From assembly GCA_964621445.1 (NCBI GenBank), contig CAZUNO010000004.1, positions 109,413 to 173,412 on the forward strand: a DNA stretch of 64,000 nucleotides, in the 5' to 3' direction. This DNA comes from CAZUNO01 sp964621445 [NCBI: Candidatus Hadarchaeota archaeon] (GTDB lineage: Archaea > CAYQAE01 > CAYVLA01). Shown one piece after another: positions 27,241 to 36,398 of the stretch. Numbering within the stretch: the first letter of the stretch is position 1; every line of letters begins with the position of its first letter. The position numbers and the translations under genes are program-made. The notes under the pieces are model-generated. The model searched no databases, had not been told where the DNA came from, and saw only the letters and a list, made by a program, of their open reading frames with translations.

Positions 27241-28062
27241 ATGTCCCAGGGTAGCGAACCAAAAATTGGGGTTATACACTATAATTTCCCCGGATATACC
27301 ATGGAGGACTTCCTGTCCTATGCCCAAGACACCGGGTTTAAATATGTGGAGATTCAGATAGGCGACGTATGGGATGAGGAAAATCCATTATCGGAAGGCA
27401 AGGAACGAGCACGAAAACTTCGCGGCAGGCTGGAGGAGCATGGTCTCAAGGTTTCCTCCCTATCGGCCAAGAACGATTTCGTTTACCTGGACACAGAAAT
27501 GATAGAAGCCGAGGTCGCCCGTATGGAAAAGGTCTGCGATCTGGCCGAGATATTGGGAACCAGTGTACTCAGAACCGAGGGCGGAAGGCCAAAGGAGTCA
27601 GTTCCCGAGAGCAAATGGGCCGAGGCCATATCCACCTGCCTCAAAGGATGTGTCCCCTTCACCGAAAAGCGGGGTTTCTATCTTGCTTTGGACAATCACG
27701 GATTAACCACCAATGACGGAGACCGCCAACTCAGGATCTTCGAGGAGGTTGGCTCCGATCACGTTGGAGCGAACATGGACGTCATGAACTACCGTTGGTT
27801 CGGCCATGATCTTGATACGGTCTATAGATTCTACGAGCTCATCGCTCCCTACACATTCCACCTACACATGAAGGATGGTTTTGGCTCCAGAGAAAACTAT
27901 GAATGCAAGTCACTAGGAGAGGGAGAGCTGGACCTTCACAGGGCAATTTCTGCATTGAAGGATGCCGACTACGAAGGCGTTTGGTGCGTGGAATACGAGG
28001 GGAAGGAGGACCCTGCCGTAGGATACCGAAAGGGGCTGGAATATTTGGAGAAGAACCTCTAG
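27241..28062 (+). CDS. Sugar phosphate isomerase/epimerase family TIM barrel
   Basis: The 273-residue protein has the xylose-isomerase-like barrel: MEDFLSYAQDTGFKYVEIQ at the start, VLRTEGGRPKESVP, YLALDNHGLTTNDGDRQL, ANMDVMNYRWFGHDL, HLHMKDGFGSRENY with the following GEGELDL, and VWCVEYEG. Metal ligands are expected at the Asp/Asn, His and Glu positions of these strand ends. It likely interconverts or dehydrates a ketose or inosose. The ATG has GAGGAG seven bases upstream. It stands alone on the plus strand, convergent with the UPF0182 gene, which it overlaps by four bases. The substrate is unknown. Confidence 0.8.
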   Translation: MSQGSEPKIGVIHYNFPGYTMEDFLSYAQDTGFKYVEIQIGDVWDEENPLSEGKERARKLRGRLEEHGLKVSSLSAKNDFVYLDTEMIEAEVARMEKVCDLAEILGTSVLRTEGGRPKESVPESKWAEAISTCLKGCVPFTEKRGFYLALDNHGLTTNDGDRQLRIFEEVGSDHVGANMDVMNYRWFGHDLDTVYRFYELIAPYTFHLHMKDGFGSRENYECKSLGEGELDLHRAISALKDADYEGVWCVEYEGKEDPAVGYRKGLEYLEKNL

Positions 28063-30812
28063 GCTTCTTCTCCCTGCTGGGCCAGTATTCCATCGATCTC
28101 TATCCTAATCTCTTCTGCTGCAGCAAGCTCCCGGCCGTACTCCACGAAGTCACCCTGGCTACGGTATTCCTCGGCCCTGTCAATGTGATCGAAATACTGC
28201 TCAATAAGCTCCTCAAGGGTCTCCCCGCTGGGGGGAGTAGGCGGTTCAGTGCCGGTTATAACCAATGAAACCGCATCGGGAAGTGTATCAGCCATCACCA
28301 CGTTATTCTTGTGAACAGCGATCACCTTCTTGAGCTCGGGTATCTCCGACTGCTCGGCGGATAGATACAGGGGCTCTATGTATAGCACCGATCCCTCAAC
28401 CGGCAATACCAGGGTGTTACCCCTTATTACCCTCGAACCCCCGGTATTCCAGAGAGATATGCTCTTTGAGATATCCTCGTCCTGGTCTATCACGGCCTCA
28501 ATCTGCATGGGGCCGGGTACCAGTATCCCCTTGGGGAAGCGGAATATCATCACGGTTCCATAGTTATCGGGGTCCTGAAGTGCACTGACCCAGGCTATCA
28601 TATTTTGCTTGCCCTTGGGCGTGAAGGGTTGGATGAGCGCGAAGTCCGTTATCTCTGAATCCTCCGCGGCTAGCAGAATATTGTAGGGCTCAACCCTGCT
28701 GCTCTGGCTCTGGTACTGCTCGGTTGCCGGCGTCCACACGTCCTCTTTATTGTAGAAGGTCTTGTAATCCTCCATATGATAGGTAGAATAACGGGCCATC
28801 TCCAATTCGAAAAGGTCCTCCGGATACCTCAGGTGTCGCCTGAATTCCTGAGGCATTTGTTTGCCGTCCGTTAGAAGGTCGGGGAATATCTTTGAGAAAG
28901 TCCTGACCACCGGATCGTCCTCATCTATGATGTACAACCACATCTCGCCGCTGTAGGCATCAGTAATTATCTTGACGCTGTCCCGAACATAGTTTACCCT
29001 TTGCCCCTGTAACCAACCGTACTCTGAATAGGGATATCTATCGCTGTGGGTGATACCACTGGCCATCCAGTACAGCCTTCCGTTTTCCACAAAGGGGTAG
29101 GGATCATCATCAATTACCAGGAAGGGAGCGACCAGCTTAATCCTCTCTAGTATCTGTCTCCTAATTATCAGCCGGGACTCCTTGGACACGTAATGGGAAA
29201 AAAGCATCTTGGTGCTTCCCGTATGTACCGCAGCGATGCCCTTACGAAGTCCATTTTTGAGTTGGATGCCACTGTCCGCCTCATAGCGATAGAATTTATT
29301 CACGTTACCGCTGGGATAATCAAATTCATCGATTCCCTCCGCGTTGACCACGATGTAATCATCGGTGAGCTCCCCGAAGTAAATCCTTGGCTGTTCGATC
29401 TTGATCTCCGGCCAATCGGTTGAAGGAGGGATGTCCTTGACAACCACCTCGGGCAGGCCATCCTGGTCGACGAGGTTGACCGGTGCGATGACCACCCCGA
29501 ATCCGTGGGTGTACTGGAGATGACGGTTGGCCCAGGTTCTGGCAGCGGACTCAAGTTTGCTGGTCATCATCTCTCGGGCCCCGATCATTACCTCGGTACG
29601 CTCCCCGGAAACTATGTATCGATCCACATCCGGATCCAAGAACTCATAATACGAACGTATCTCCTGTTTCTGTTGGAAGACGGCCTTGGTAGGCTTATAA
29701 TCCAGTATCCTGGCGTTCTTTATGGTGGGGGAGGATAGAGCCTCCTGCGCAGTCAGGTTGACATATGTGGGATCATACTCCGTGCTCACAACATCGGCAA
29801 GGGAATATCCTGATAGGGTGTAGTTGATATGGCGCTCTATGTACTCCTGCTGTATTCCCGGTTCGTTCGGGGTAACTGTGATGGAGTCAATGACTGGGAA
29901 AATAATTATCTGGAATAGCAATAGCACCCCGACAACGGCGGCAGTCCCTTGTACCCACCTAACTGCAATGGCCCCGCTTCTCCACTTTTGACTACTCAAC
30001 CTACCTGTGAAGAAGAAAATGGCAACACCAGAGAGGATTACCAGAAGACTGGCCACCAGATAGAAGGGGAGCTTGTATGTTACGTCCATGAACTCGGCTC
30101 CAACCGGTATTGCACTAGCCGCATTCGCGGCCCGAAGCAGGCCATACCTGGCCAGGTATATCCTGACTCCAACCAGAACGAATATGATGGAGGCCAGGAA
30201 ACGGAGGTGTAATGATTTCTCAAATATCTCTATGCTGGGATGCCTGGCGTAAGCTATGATGATTACAGGGAGGCTCACCAGAATGCAGATGAAGGCCAGG
30301 GCGATCATTGCGCCAATCAAGGTAGTCAGGAATGGGAAGGTGAACACGTGAAATGAGAGATCTAGTCCAAAAAGGGGGTCGGTTTTTCCAAAAGGTGTTT
30401 TATTCAGGTAGGCTAACACCGTGAGCCAGTTCCTGCTGATCACGAATCCGAAACCGAGCGAAATAAGGGCGCCAACTAGCAGGAAAGGCAGGTTACCAAA
30501 ATCCGGGATCTGGCTGGCAGCGGCAGAAGCCGGATAATTATCAGCGGCCTGATCGGCTTGCCTGCTTGAAAGCTTCACCGAAAGGTATATGGCAAGGAAA
30601 CTCAGGCCTGCAGATAGGCCAAATAGTGCCCATCTGGCCCATATCCTGGTGAAGAACACGCTCAGGAACCCCACGTCGGTGTACCACCACCAGTCCATAA
30701 GGACGCTTGGCATCACCACCAGCAGTACGCCCGCTGCGGCTAGGAGAATAACCAGGGCGATCACGGGTTTGACGGGGAGTGGGGATAAAGGGGGTGCCTC
30801 TCTAGGTTTCAA
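28059..30812 (-). CDS. UPF0182 family large membrane protein
   Basis: The 917-residue protein begins with seven predicted membrane helices in the first ~330 residues (VIALVILLAAAGVLLVVMP, WARWALFGLSAGLSFLAIYL and so on). A ~560-residue external domain follows, containing the UPF0182 landmarks QEYIERHINYTLSGYSL, ATRTWANRHLQYTHGFGVV-like sequence (here AARTWANRHLQYTHGFGVV), PRIYFGELTDDYIVVN, and RYPEDLFELEMARYSTYHM. The C-terminus is acidic and coiled. The family (COG1615) is scattered in bacteria and a few archaea and has no proven function. The start is TTG 30812 with GGTG upstream. It diverges from the NTPase gene. Confidence 0.87.
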   Translation of the reverse strand: MKPREAPPLSPLPVKPVIALVILLAAAGVLLVVMPSVLMDWWWYTDVGFLSVFFTRIWARWALFGLSAGLSFLAIYLSVKLSSRQADQAADNYPASAAASQIPDFGNLPFLLVGALISLGFGFVISRNWLTVLAYLNKTPFGKTDPLFGLDLSFHVFTFPFLTTLIGAMIALAFICILVSLPVIIIAYARHPSIEIFEKSLHLRFLASIIFVLVGVRIYLARYGLLRAANAASAIPVGAEFMDVTYKLPFYLVASLLVILSGVAIFFFTGRLSSQKWRSGAIAVRWVQGTAAVVGVLLLFQIIIFPVIDSITVTPNEPGIQQEYIERHINYTLSGYSLADVVSTEYDPTYVNLTAQEALSSPTIKNARILDYKPTKAVFQQKQEIRSYYEFLDPDVDRYIVSGERTEVMIGAREMMTSKLESAARTWANRHLQYTHGFGVVIAPVNLVDQDGLPEVVVKDIPPSTDWPEIKIEQPRIYFGELTDDYIVVNAEGIDEFDYPSGNVNKFYRYEADSGIQLKNGLRKGIAAVHTGSTKMLFSHYVSKESRLIIRRQILERIKLVAPFLVIDDDPYPFVENGRLYWMASGITHSDRYPYSEYGWLQGQRVNYVRDSVKIITDAYSGEMWLYIIDEDDPVVRTFSKIFPDLLTDGKQMPQEFRRHLRYPEDLFELEMARYSTYHMEDYKTFYNKEDVWTPATEQYQSQSSRVEPYNILLAAEDSEITDFALIQPFTPKGKQNMIAWVSALQDPDNYGTVMIFRFPKGILVPGPMQIEAVIDQDEDISKSISLWNTGGSRVIRGNTLVLPVEGSVLYIEPLYLSAEQSEIPELKKVIAVHKNNVVMADTLPDAVSLVITGTEPPTPPSGETLEELIEQYFDHIDRAEEYRSQGDFVEYGRELAAAEEIRIEIDGILAQQGEEA

Positions 30813-30902
30813 TCTTTACACCTTTTCCCATGGCTTTGGCTTGAGTTCTGATAAAGGTTGTGCAAGAGCCAACTCGGTGACCTGTAATACATGGCTTGAC
30901 CT

Positions 30903-30912
30903 CATATATAAG
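30903..30912 (+). promoter_or_regulatory. TATA box of the NTPase gene
   Basis: CATATATAAG is centred about 26 bp from GTG 30934. The start of transcription should coincide with the start codon, which fixes the choice of start. Confidence 0.55.
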
Positions 30913-30933
30913 CTTCAACCTCCATCTGGTATC

Positions 30934-31485
30934 GTGATCCGCACCATTCTAATCACCGGGGACAGGGCCGCCGGCAAGAGCAGCTCCTGCCTTTTCGTGC
31001 TGAAAAAGGCCAGAGAAACGGGAATGGATACTGGCGGAATAATCTCAATCAGGGTAATGGAAGAGGAAAGGACAATAGGCTATGATGGACTGGACTGCTC
31101 CAACGATGATAGATTTCCCTTGTCAAGAAAAAAGGAAAAGACTCAAGGCGGAGATTGGTTCTGCGTTGGGGATATGACATTCGCCTTTTCAAGGGCTGGG
31201 TTTTCGAAGGCAAATTGCATTCTGGCAAGAAGCGCCTTCAGACAACCAGATATTTTATTTTTAGACGAGATCGGCAAGCTGGAAATGAGAATGATGGGGT
31301 TTCATGAAGGAATGGTATCGATTTGCGATAGCCGGCCTCCCGGCTTGGCACTTTTGTCCTGCCGCGTAGAGGCAACCCCCTGGATCAGGGACCAATGGTC
31401 AAATTGCTTTAGGATATCAGGTGAGTGGATACCCGGAAATGAATCAGAGCTGTGGAGGACGGTTCTGAGCTCCATTGAGGAGTAG
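30934..31485 (+). CDS. THEP1-type nucleoside-triphosphatase
   Basis: I choose GTG 30934 as a leaderless start because the TATA box is 26 bp away and the P-loop follows at once; the product has 183 residues. Walker A is GDRAAGKSS, and Walker B is PDILFLDEIGKLEM with the family's DEIGKLE signature. A conserved GGIISIRVMEEERTIGYD region and a cysteine near RFPLSRKKE-like positions complete the pattern. THEP1-family enzymes hydrolyse NTPs slowly in archaea and thermophilic bacteria, with debated physiological role. The C-terminal third (SCRVEATPWIRDQW) is less typical. The gene is transcribed away from the UPF0182 gene and alone. Confidence 0.75.
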   Translation: MIRTILITGDRAAGKSSSCLFVLKKARETGMDTGGIISIRVMEEERTIGYDGLDCSNDDRFPLSRKKEKTQGGDWFCVGDMTFAFSRAGFSKANCILARSAFRQPDILFLDEIGKLEMRMMGFHEGMVSICDSRPPGLALLSCRVEATPWIRDQWSNCFRISGEWIPGNESELWRTVLSSIEE

Positions 31486-31497
31486 TATGGTTACCAG

Positions 31498-33296
31498 CTA
31501 CTCCCTTAGGCCATTTCTCGAGGAAAAATGGAGGCTCAGGGCGTACAGGAACGGTAAAAGTGCCATAGTGGAGGCCTCCGAGATCGCTTTTGACCATTTG
31601 GCCAACCCATCATAGAGGGAGGCCTGGCCGGGGACCGACTTGCCTTCCTCAAGGATCCTCTCAGCATTGGAAAGAGTCCTAAGAAGATTCAGGGGTATGG
31701 GTGAATCCCTGGGATTTGCCAGGCCCTGCTCGACCATGGGCTTGACCTTTCCCAGTAATCTGTTGTATGCATCCTCCCTTAGATCCGCCATCATGCCTGG
31801 GAAGATGAATAATCTCCTCTATCAATGGCCTCCTTAGCATTACTCAGATCACGATTAATTTGAGTAAAGTTGCACAGACCAAGGTCCTGGTTAAACCCAA
31901 GGAGGCTCTCCATCTCCTGCACCATGACAAAAACCTCTGTTTTTATCAGGTCCTGATCCTTCAAACCTGCCAGCACACACGGTATTTCATCCGGGTTTAG
32001 GAATAGATCCTCGTCCAGTTGGATTTTTTCTTGCTGAGGTTTTTTCCCACATAGACAAGATCCTAGCTTTCGGTGATTACCGTGAAGTTCCTCACGACCT
32101 CGATGGGAAGCGTCCCCTTCTCCTTTGTTCGGTAGGGGATGAGAAAAAGGGAGTCACCCTCCTTGGGTCCCATATTAGGCTCTTGCTTCAACGCCTGGAC
32201 TCAGGTGAAAAAATTGGAACTGGTTCCCCATCACTCCGGTTGAAATAGAAATAATGCTCAATTGTCTTGAAGATTAGCTCATATCCAAGGTCCCTGTGCT
32301 GGGGGTACCTGTTTCCGAAATGGAGCCACATGGCCTCGTTTTGCCTAAGCATCGCCTCGGTATGGGTAAGCACCCCCCATACCTTTATGCTCCCCAGTCC
32401 AGGGAGGAATTTGCCGTTCAAACCATTATCTTTCCACATCTCCTAATAGGTATCCATCCCCTCCTCCCCGCCGAGCCTGAAGCCGGGATGGGATTGCTCG
32501 TTTTACCCGGTCACCGGCGCTTGTTCGGTCATGAATGCATCCAGTATGGTTTAATAGAACCAGCAGTCCTCGAAATAGAGAATTCCCATTGAAAAGTTTG
32601 GGTTAATCTCGTGAATCTTTTCCGCGGTTATTGAGCCATGGTTTACACCCGGTCTCGTATCCAGCCTCTATAGTCATGCAACAGCCCGTTTTCGCGGAGC
32701 CAGAAGTAACGCTCATTAGTTGCTAGCGGAGGTATTTGCGCCCCCCGTCTCGTTGGAAAACTCCTCCAGAGACCGATCATCATAGGTATAATATGTAGGC
32801 ACGAAGGTGTCATGGCCGTAAAGCTCCATATCCCACAATATGCCCCATATAGGGGTAATGCAGCGAGAGATTAGCGGTTATCATGGCTGACTCTTCAACC
32901 ATCAAGTACCACCAGGTCTCATCTATGGGGGGAGGGGGTGTGGACCTCTACGACCTCATCGGGGCCAACCGCCCTGGTATAATTGAAGTCAATTCTGTCC
33001 CAGTTTACCTGCATATAGTACGGACCAGCGATGTAGGTTATGTTATTTTCAGATGCTTCGAGGCTTTCCAGCCCGTACTTCTCCTCGGAATACTCATTGG
33101 GCCATAGCCAGTTGCCTCCATTTCCATAGTAGGCGTCTATACCCGTTTCTCCTAACCCCGTGAAATTATATCTCCAATAGGAGCTGGAGGGCCTGTAAAT
33201 GGCCCTGGAAAAGGGTATCTCCTTATTGGTCCCCGCAAACCCGGCTACGGCAAGCACGGCCATCAATAAAATTAAGGAAATATTACGGAGGTGCAT
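31498..33296 (-). pseudogene. Decayed gene for a secreted protein (glycosidase-like?)
   Basis: A signal peptide (MHLRNISLILLMAVLAVAGFAGT) starts an open frame of 125 codons ending at 32919. The frame then shifts at a C-rich run (about 32926-32939) into PIDETWWYLMVEESAM, shifts again near 32845 into GILWDMELYGHDTFVP, and again after 32718 into NERYFWLRENGLLHD. Further on, one frame crosses TAA 32551-32553, TAA 32503-32505 and TAG 32443-32445 before the 83-codon remnant at 32439-32188. Later remnants include DSLFLIPYRTKEKGTLPIEV (ending at 32063) and two overlapping frames to 31498. Codon-like sequence persists through every break. The DMELYG segment resembles barrel glycosidases, a weak hint only. 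Confidence 0.75.
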
Positions 33297-33307
33297 GGCC
33301 AGCAGTA

Positions 33308-33343
33308 GGTTAGATCGGCTGAAAAGTATCGGTATATCTAACC
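33308..33343. promoter_or_regulatory. Inverted repeat between divergent genes (candidate operator)
   Basis: GGTTAGAT (33308-33315) and ATCTAACC (33336-33343) form perfect 8-bp arms 20 bases apart, between the start of the decayed secreted-protein gene and the aminotransferase start at 33427. It may be a regulator site left from the time when both genes worked. Confidence 0.3.
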
Positions 33344-33426
33344 ATACCTAGCTTCTTGAACTTTACTTTCGTGGAGAAGAAACACATTATAGAAGGGATA
33401 AGGGCTCACGGCGAGAAAGTGGTATT

Positions 33427-34680
33427 ATGGTCGAACTTGCAATCAAAGGGGGCAAGCCGATAGCTCCCCAGGGCCTCCAAACCAATTGGCCGATTTTTGA
33501 TAGTTCTGATCGGGATGCGATAGTTGATGTTCTAGAAAGTGGTTCCTGGTGGTCTCTAAGCCATGACCCGGAATCAAAGAATGGTGAGTTTGAAGAGGCG
33601 TTCACCCAATACCTGGGAGCAGAATTTGGAATAACCGTCGACAATGGAACCGACGCCATCGCCCTTGCCCTGAAGGCCTGTGGAGTAGAGGCAGGGGATG
33701 AAGTTATCGTTCCTGCAGTTAGCTTCGTGGCCACGGCCACGGCCGTTGTACAGGTGAACGGAATACCCGTTTTCGCGGATATCACTCCCGATACCTACCA
33801 GATCGATCCCCAGGATGTAGAAAATAGGATAACCGATCAAACCAAGGCCATAATTCCAGTTCATTATGGGGGTTATCCAGCTGACATGGATGAGATCATG
33901 GATATCGCGGATCGCCATCATCTCTATGTCATCGAGGATGCGGCCGAGGCGCACGGATCCGAATGGAGGGGGGAAAAAGTGGGGTCCATAGGTGACCTCG
34001 GCACATTCAGCTTCCAGCAGGGCAAACCCTTGGCATGTGGAGAAGGCGGTTTCGTTACCACAAACTCCCGTGAACTGGCTGGCAAGTGCATATCATTTGC
34101 AAACTTCGGCCGCAAGATCGGTGGGGATAAATACGAGCATCACTGGATGGGCTGGAACATGAGGATGACCGAGTTTCAGGCAGCCCTTCTTCTCTGCCAG
34201 CTAAAAAGATTGCCAAAACAGACCGAGGTCAGGCACGAAAACGGCAAGTATCTAACAAAGCAGCTCGAAAACATCGATGGCCTGAGCGGCTTGAAAACGG
34301 ATCCCCGGATAACAAGCAAGGGCTACTACTTCTACCTAATGCGATTCGATTCCAATGGGTTTGGAGGAATAAGCAGGGATGTTTTCCTCGAGGCCCTTAG
34401 GGCTGAGGGAATCAAGGCCGGTCAGGCGCATAATCATCCGCTCTACAAAAACCCCCTATTCAGAGACATGGCCTTTGGGAGCACGGGTTGCCCCATTAGT
34501 TGCCCCCTCCATAGGGGGGAGGTGGACTATAAATCGGTAAGCTGTCCTGTTGCCGAAAGGGTCTACCAGGAAGAGGTCGTGGCATTGGGAAAGGACTTCC
34601 TAATGGATCGTAGTCAAGTCCAGCTCGTAGTTGATGCCATCTTGAAGATTAGGGAGAACGTGGAGGAGCTTAAGGATTAG
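33427..34680 (+). CDS. DegT/DnrJ/EryC1/StrS family aminotransferase
   Basis: The 417-residue PLP enzyme has VDNGTDAIALALKACGVEAGDEVI, PAVSFVATATAVVQVNGIPVF, VHYGGYPADMDEI, VIEDAAEAHG, and GTFSFQQGKPLACGEGGFV, where the lysine of QQGK binds PLP. FGRKIGGDKYEHHWMGWNMRM and the C-terminal AEGIKAGQAHNHPLY match the sugar aminotransferase group. Members transfer an amino group to keto-sugars (or form AHBA, or act as scyllo-inosose aminotransferase). With an Idh/MocA oxidoreductase and sugar isomerases nearby, an inosose or keto-sugar substrate is plausible. It overlaps the convergent MFS gene by eleven bases. Confidence 0.85.
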   Translation: MVELAIKGGKPIAPQGLQTNWPIFDSSDRDAIVDVLESGSWWSLSHDPESKNGEFEEAFTQYLGAEFGITVDNGTDAIALALKACGVEAGDEVIVPAVSFVATATAVVQVNGIPVFADITPDTYQIDPQDVENRITDQTKAIIPVHYGGYPADMDEIMDIADRHHLYVIEDAAEAHGSEWRGEKVGSIGDLGTFSFQQGKPLACGEGGFVTTNSRELAGKCISFANFGRKIGGDKYEHHWMGWNMRMTEFQAALLLCQLKRLPKQTEVRHENGKYLTKQLENIDGLSGLKTDPRITSKGYYFYLMRFDSNGFGGISRDVFLEALRAEGIKAGQAHNHPLYKNPLFRDMAFGSTGCPISCPLHRGEVDYKSVSCPVAERVYQEEVVALGKDFLMDRSQVQLVVDAILKIRENVEELKD

Positions 34681-35866
34681 GCTGAGGGAGATGTTCAATG
34701 GGCTTTTCCGGTTCCTGGGTTGAAAGAGGGATGATTGGAATGGCTGATAATAAAACCAGTATGCCACTTAGCACGAAAGGAAGACTAATTGAGATGGGTG
34801 AGGTCCAACCAGCTATCAGCGGCCCGATCACCCATCCAAGGTAACCTATAGCTCTAACTTTGGAAACATCGCTTCCTCGGGACGACTTTCTAGCGAAACG
34901 CTGTATTAGAGTTGCCTGCACCGGCATCCATAGCGCCGCTCCCAATAGATCGTGGGTAAGCCAGATTCCGGCCGAGGCTATGAGGTTGGGCAATAGCCCT
35001 GCTGCGGTAAGTGCCAGGCCTTCATATAGCAATGCTCCGATGTAAACTTTCTTCAGCGAGAATCTGGCAGCAATGCCCGAAAAGAGCAGGGGCAAGGCCA
35101 ATGACAGGCGATGAAGAGCCAGGATCAGCGAAACCTGCTCCACAGGAGCACCGAACTTCTTGGAGAAGAATAGAGGCATTATGAAGTTATGGCTAGTGCT
35201 CAGTCCAACGGCAAAGATGAAGCTGGAGATCGAAATCAGGGCCAGTCCCCTTGGCATGTCAAGGGAGAACATCTCACTCAGCCCTAGATGCTCCCCAGTT
35301 ACCTCCTCCTTCTGCCTTTTTTCCCTGAACCCTATTACGAAAACAATCATCGATAAACCAAGTAAGGTGCCAGATAGGTAGAAGCAATTTGAGAAACCAA
35401 GGATCACCAGCAGTGTTCCGGCGGCTATATTTCCTCCTGCCTCCGATAGGTATTCTATTCCTCTAGACTTTGCAAAAAGGTCCGGGAATTTCTTTGGGGC
35501 GAACTCGTATATCAGGGTTCCCTGTATGGTCTGCCTAAATCTCATGGCGGATTCTCTGAGGGTTTTGGATATCACCAAAAAGGGAAATGAACTCAATATG
35601 GGAGCCATAACAGAGGCTATACATCCGCTGACCATTCCCACGGAATAGAAATACTTCCGACCCCATATGTCCGAGGCGCTGGCGATGTAAACGCTTGAGA
35701 AAGCTATGAATAGGGAGGCCAGCGAAAATGTTATTCCCATATTTTCAAAACTCATTCCCAGCTCATCCAGGAAATATGGAAATAGTAGATCATATACTCC
35801 CATGGATAGGCCGAAGAGCGCCGCGGCAATTGAGATCACTGCAAAATTTCTGGTCCCTATCCGCAT
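34670..35866 (-). CDS. MFS transporter
   Basis: Twelve hydrophobic helices typical of the major facilitator superfamily, starting MRIGTRNFAVISIAAALFGLSMG. The loop between helices 2 and 3 has ASDIWGRKYFYSVG, the family's D-x-x-G-R-(K/R) signature. The centre carries a charged loop (GFREKRQKEEVTGEH), and the C-terminal half ends SAIPIIPLSTQEPE. A TATA box GTTTAAAC at 35888-35895 predicts transcription start exactly at ATG 35866, so I choose this leaderless start (398 residues) over ATG 35905, which would overlap the TATA box. Substrate is unknown; the neighbouring aminotransferase and oxidoreductase suggest a sugar or drug-like compound. Confidence 0.84.
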   Translation of the reverse strand: MRIGTRNFAVISIAAALFGLSMGVYDLLFPYFLDELGMSFENMGITFSLASLFIAFSSVYIASASDIWGRKYFYSVGMVSGCIASVMAPILSSFPFLVISKTLRESAMRFRQTIQGTLIYEFAPKKFPDLFAKSRGIEYLSEAGGNIAAGTLLVILGFSNCFYLSGTLLGLSMIVFVIGFREKRQKEEVTGEHLGLSEMFSLDMPRGLALISISSFIFAVGLSTSHNFIMPLFFSKKFGAPVEQVSLILALHRLSLALPLLFSGIAARFSLKKVYIGALLYEGLALTAAGLLPNLIASAGIWLTHDLLGAALWMPVQATLIQRFARKSSRGSDVSKVRAIGYLGWVIGPLIAGWTSPISISLPFVLSGILVLLSAIPIIPLSTQEPEKPIEHLPQPNP

Positions 35867-35887
35867 CCTCGATCGGGAAGAGCCGCC

Positions 35888-35895
35888 GTTTAAAC
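35888..35895 (-). promoter_or_regulatory. TATA box of the MFS gene
   Basis: GTTTAAAC, centred 26 bp from ATG 35866, lies inside the longer open frame and so argues against the upstream ATG. Confidence 0.5.
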
Positions 35896-36029
35896 CTGTA
35901 ATCATAACTTACAAGCATCTAGGACCGGGGCATGCACTAGAGAACCGCGAAGAGCGGTGGATAGAATGAGAAAGTTTAAAGGTGTGCAGGCGCATTCTAT
36001 TCTGTAAGAATGATTGGGGATGGATCGAT

Positions 36030-36338
36030 TTGCCCAAGGACGATAAAAAGAAGGCATCTACCCTCGACGAAATGATCAGGGATAAGGAGACGGAAATCAA
36101 ACGTTTGAGAGAGCTGAAGAGGAAACGTACGGAGGTTCAGTTCTTTCGAGGCATCGCCGCAATCTCCAAATCAGTAGCAACAAAGCTAGAGGATGGAGAA
36201 CCCCTGGGCACCACCGAGAAACTATTTCGCAAAAGGTTATATCTCGGCCTTGAAGCCCGGGAACTTCTCTCCCTTCTAACTGACAAGATTTTCAGAAGGA
36301 AGAAAGCGGTAATCTTCACTCCCAATACATCGAGCTAG
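36030..36338 (+). CDS. Small basic coiled-coil protein of unknown function
   Basis: A TTTAAA box at 35975-35980 places transcription start near 36003. The first well-placed start is TTG 36030 with GGGGATGG nine bases upstream, giving 102 residues. A longer frame from GTG 35982 would start before the predicted transcript. The protein is highly charged: residues 8-40 (STLDEMIRDKETEIKRLREL) form a likely coiled coil, followed by a helix KSVATKLEDGEPLGTTEKLF and a basic end FRRKKAVIF. I do not recognise a family. It could bind nucleic acid or a partner protein. It is followed by the Idh/MocA gene after 60 bases with its own promoter. Confidence 0.5.
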   Translation: MPKDDKKKASTLDEMIRDKETEIKRLRELKRKRTEVQFFRGIAAISKSVATKLEDGEPLGTTEKLFRKRLYLGLEARELLSLLTDKIFRRKKAVIFTPNTSS

Positions 36339-36398
36339 TCCGACGACATTTAAAAAAGGGCCCTACTGGATTGCTGATAGTGAAAATAGGTGAATAGG

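Noticed and set aside
27095-27361. Plus-strand frame of 88 codons in the leader of the isomerase gene at 27241
   Set aside because: It has no convincing ribosome site, overlaps the isomerase by 120 bases in another frame and resembles no family.
32188-32553. TAA/TAG codons in the secreted-protein remnant as programmed read-through
   Set aside because: The stops occur together with several frameshifts, so decay explains the region better.
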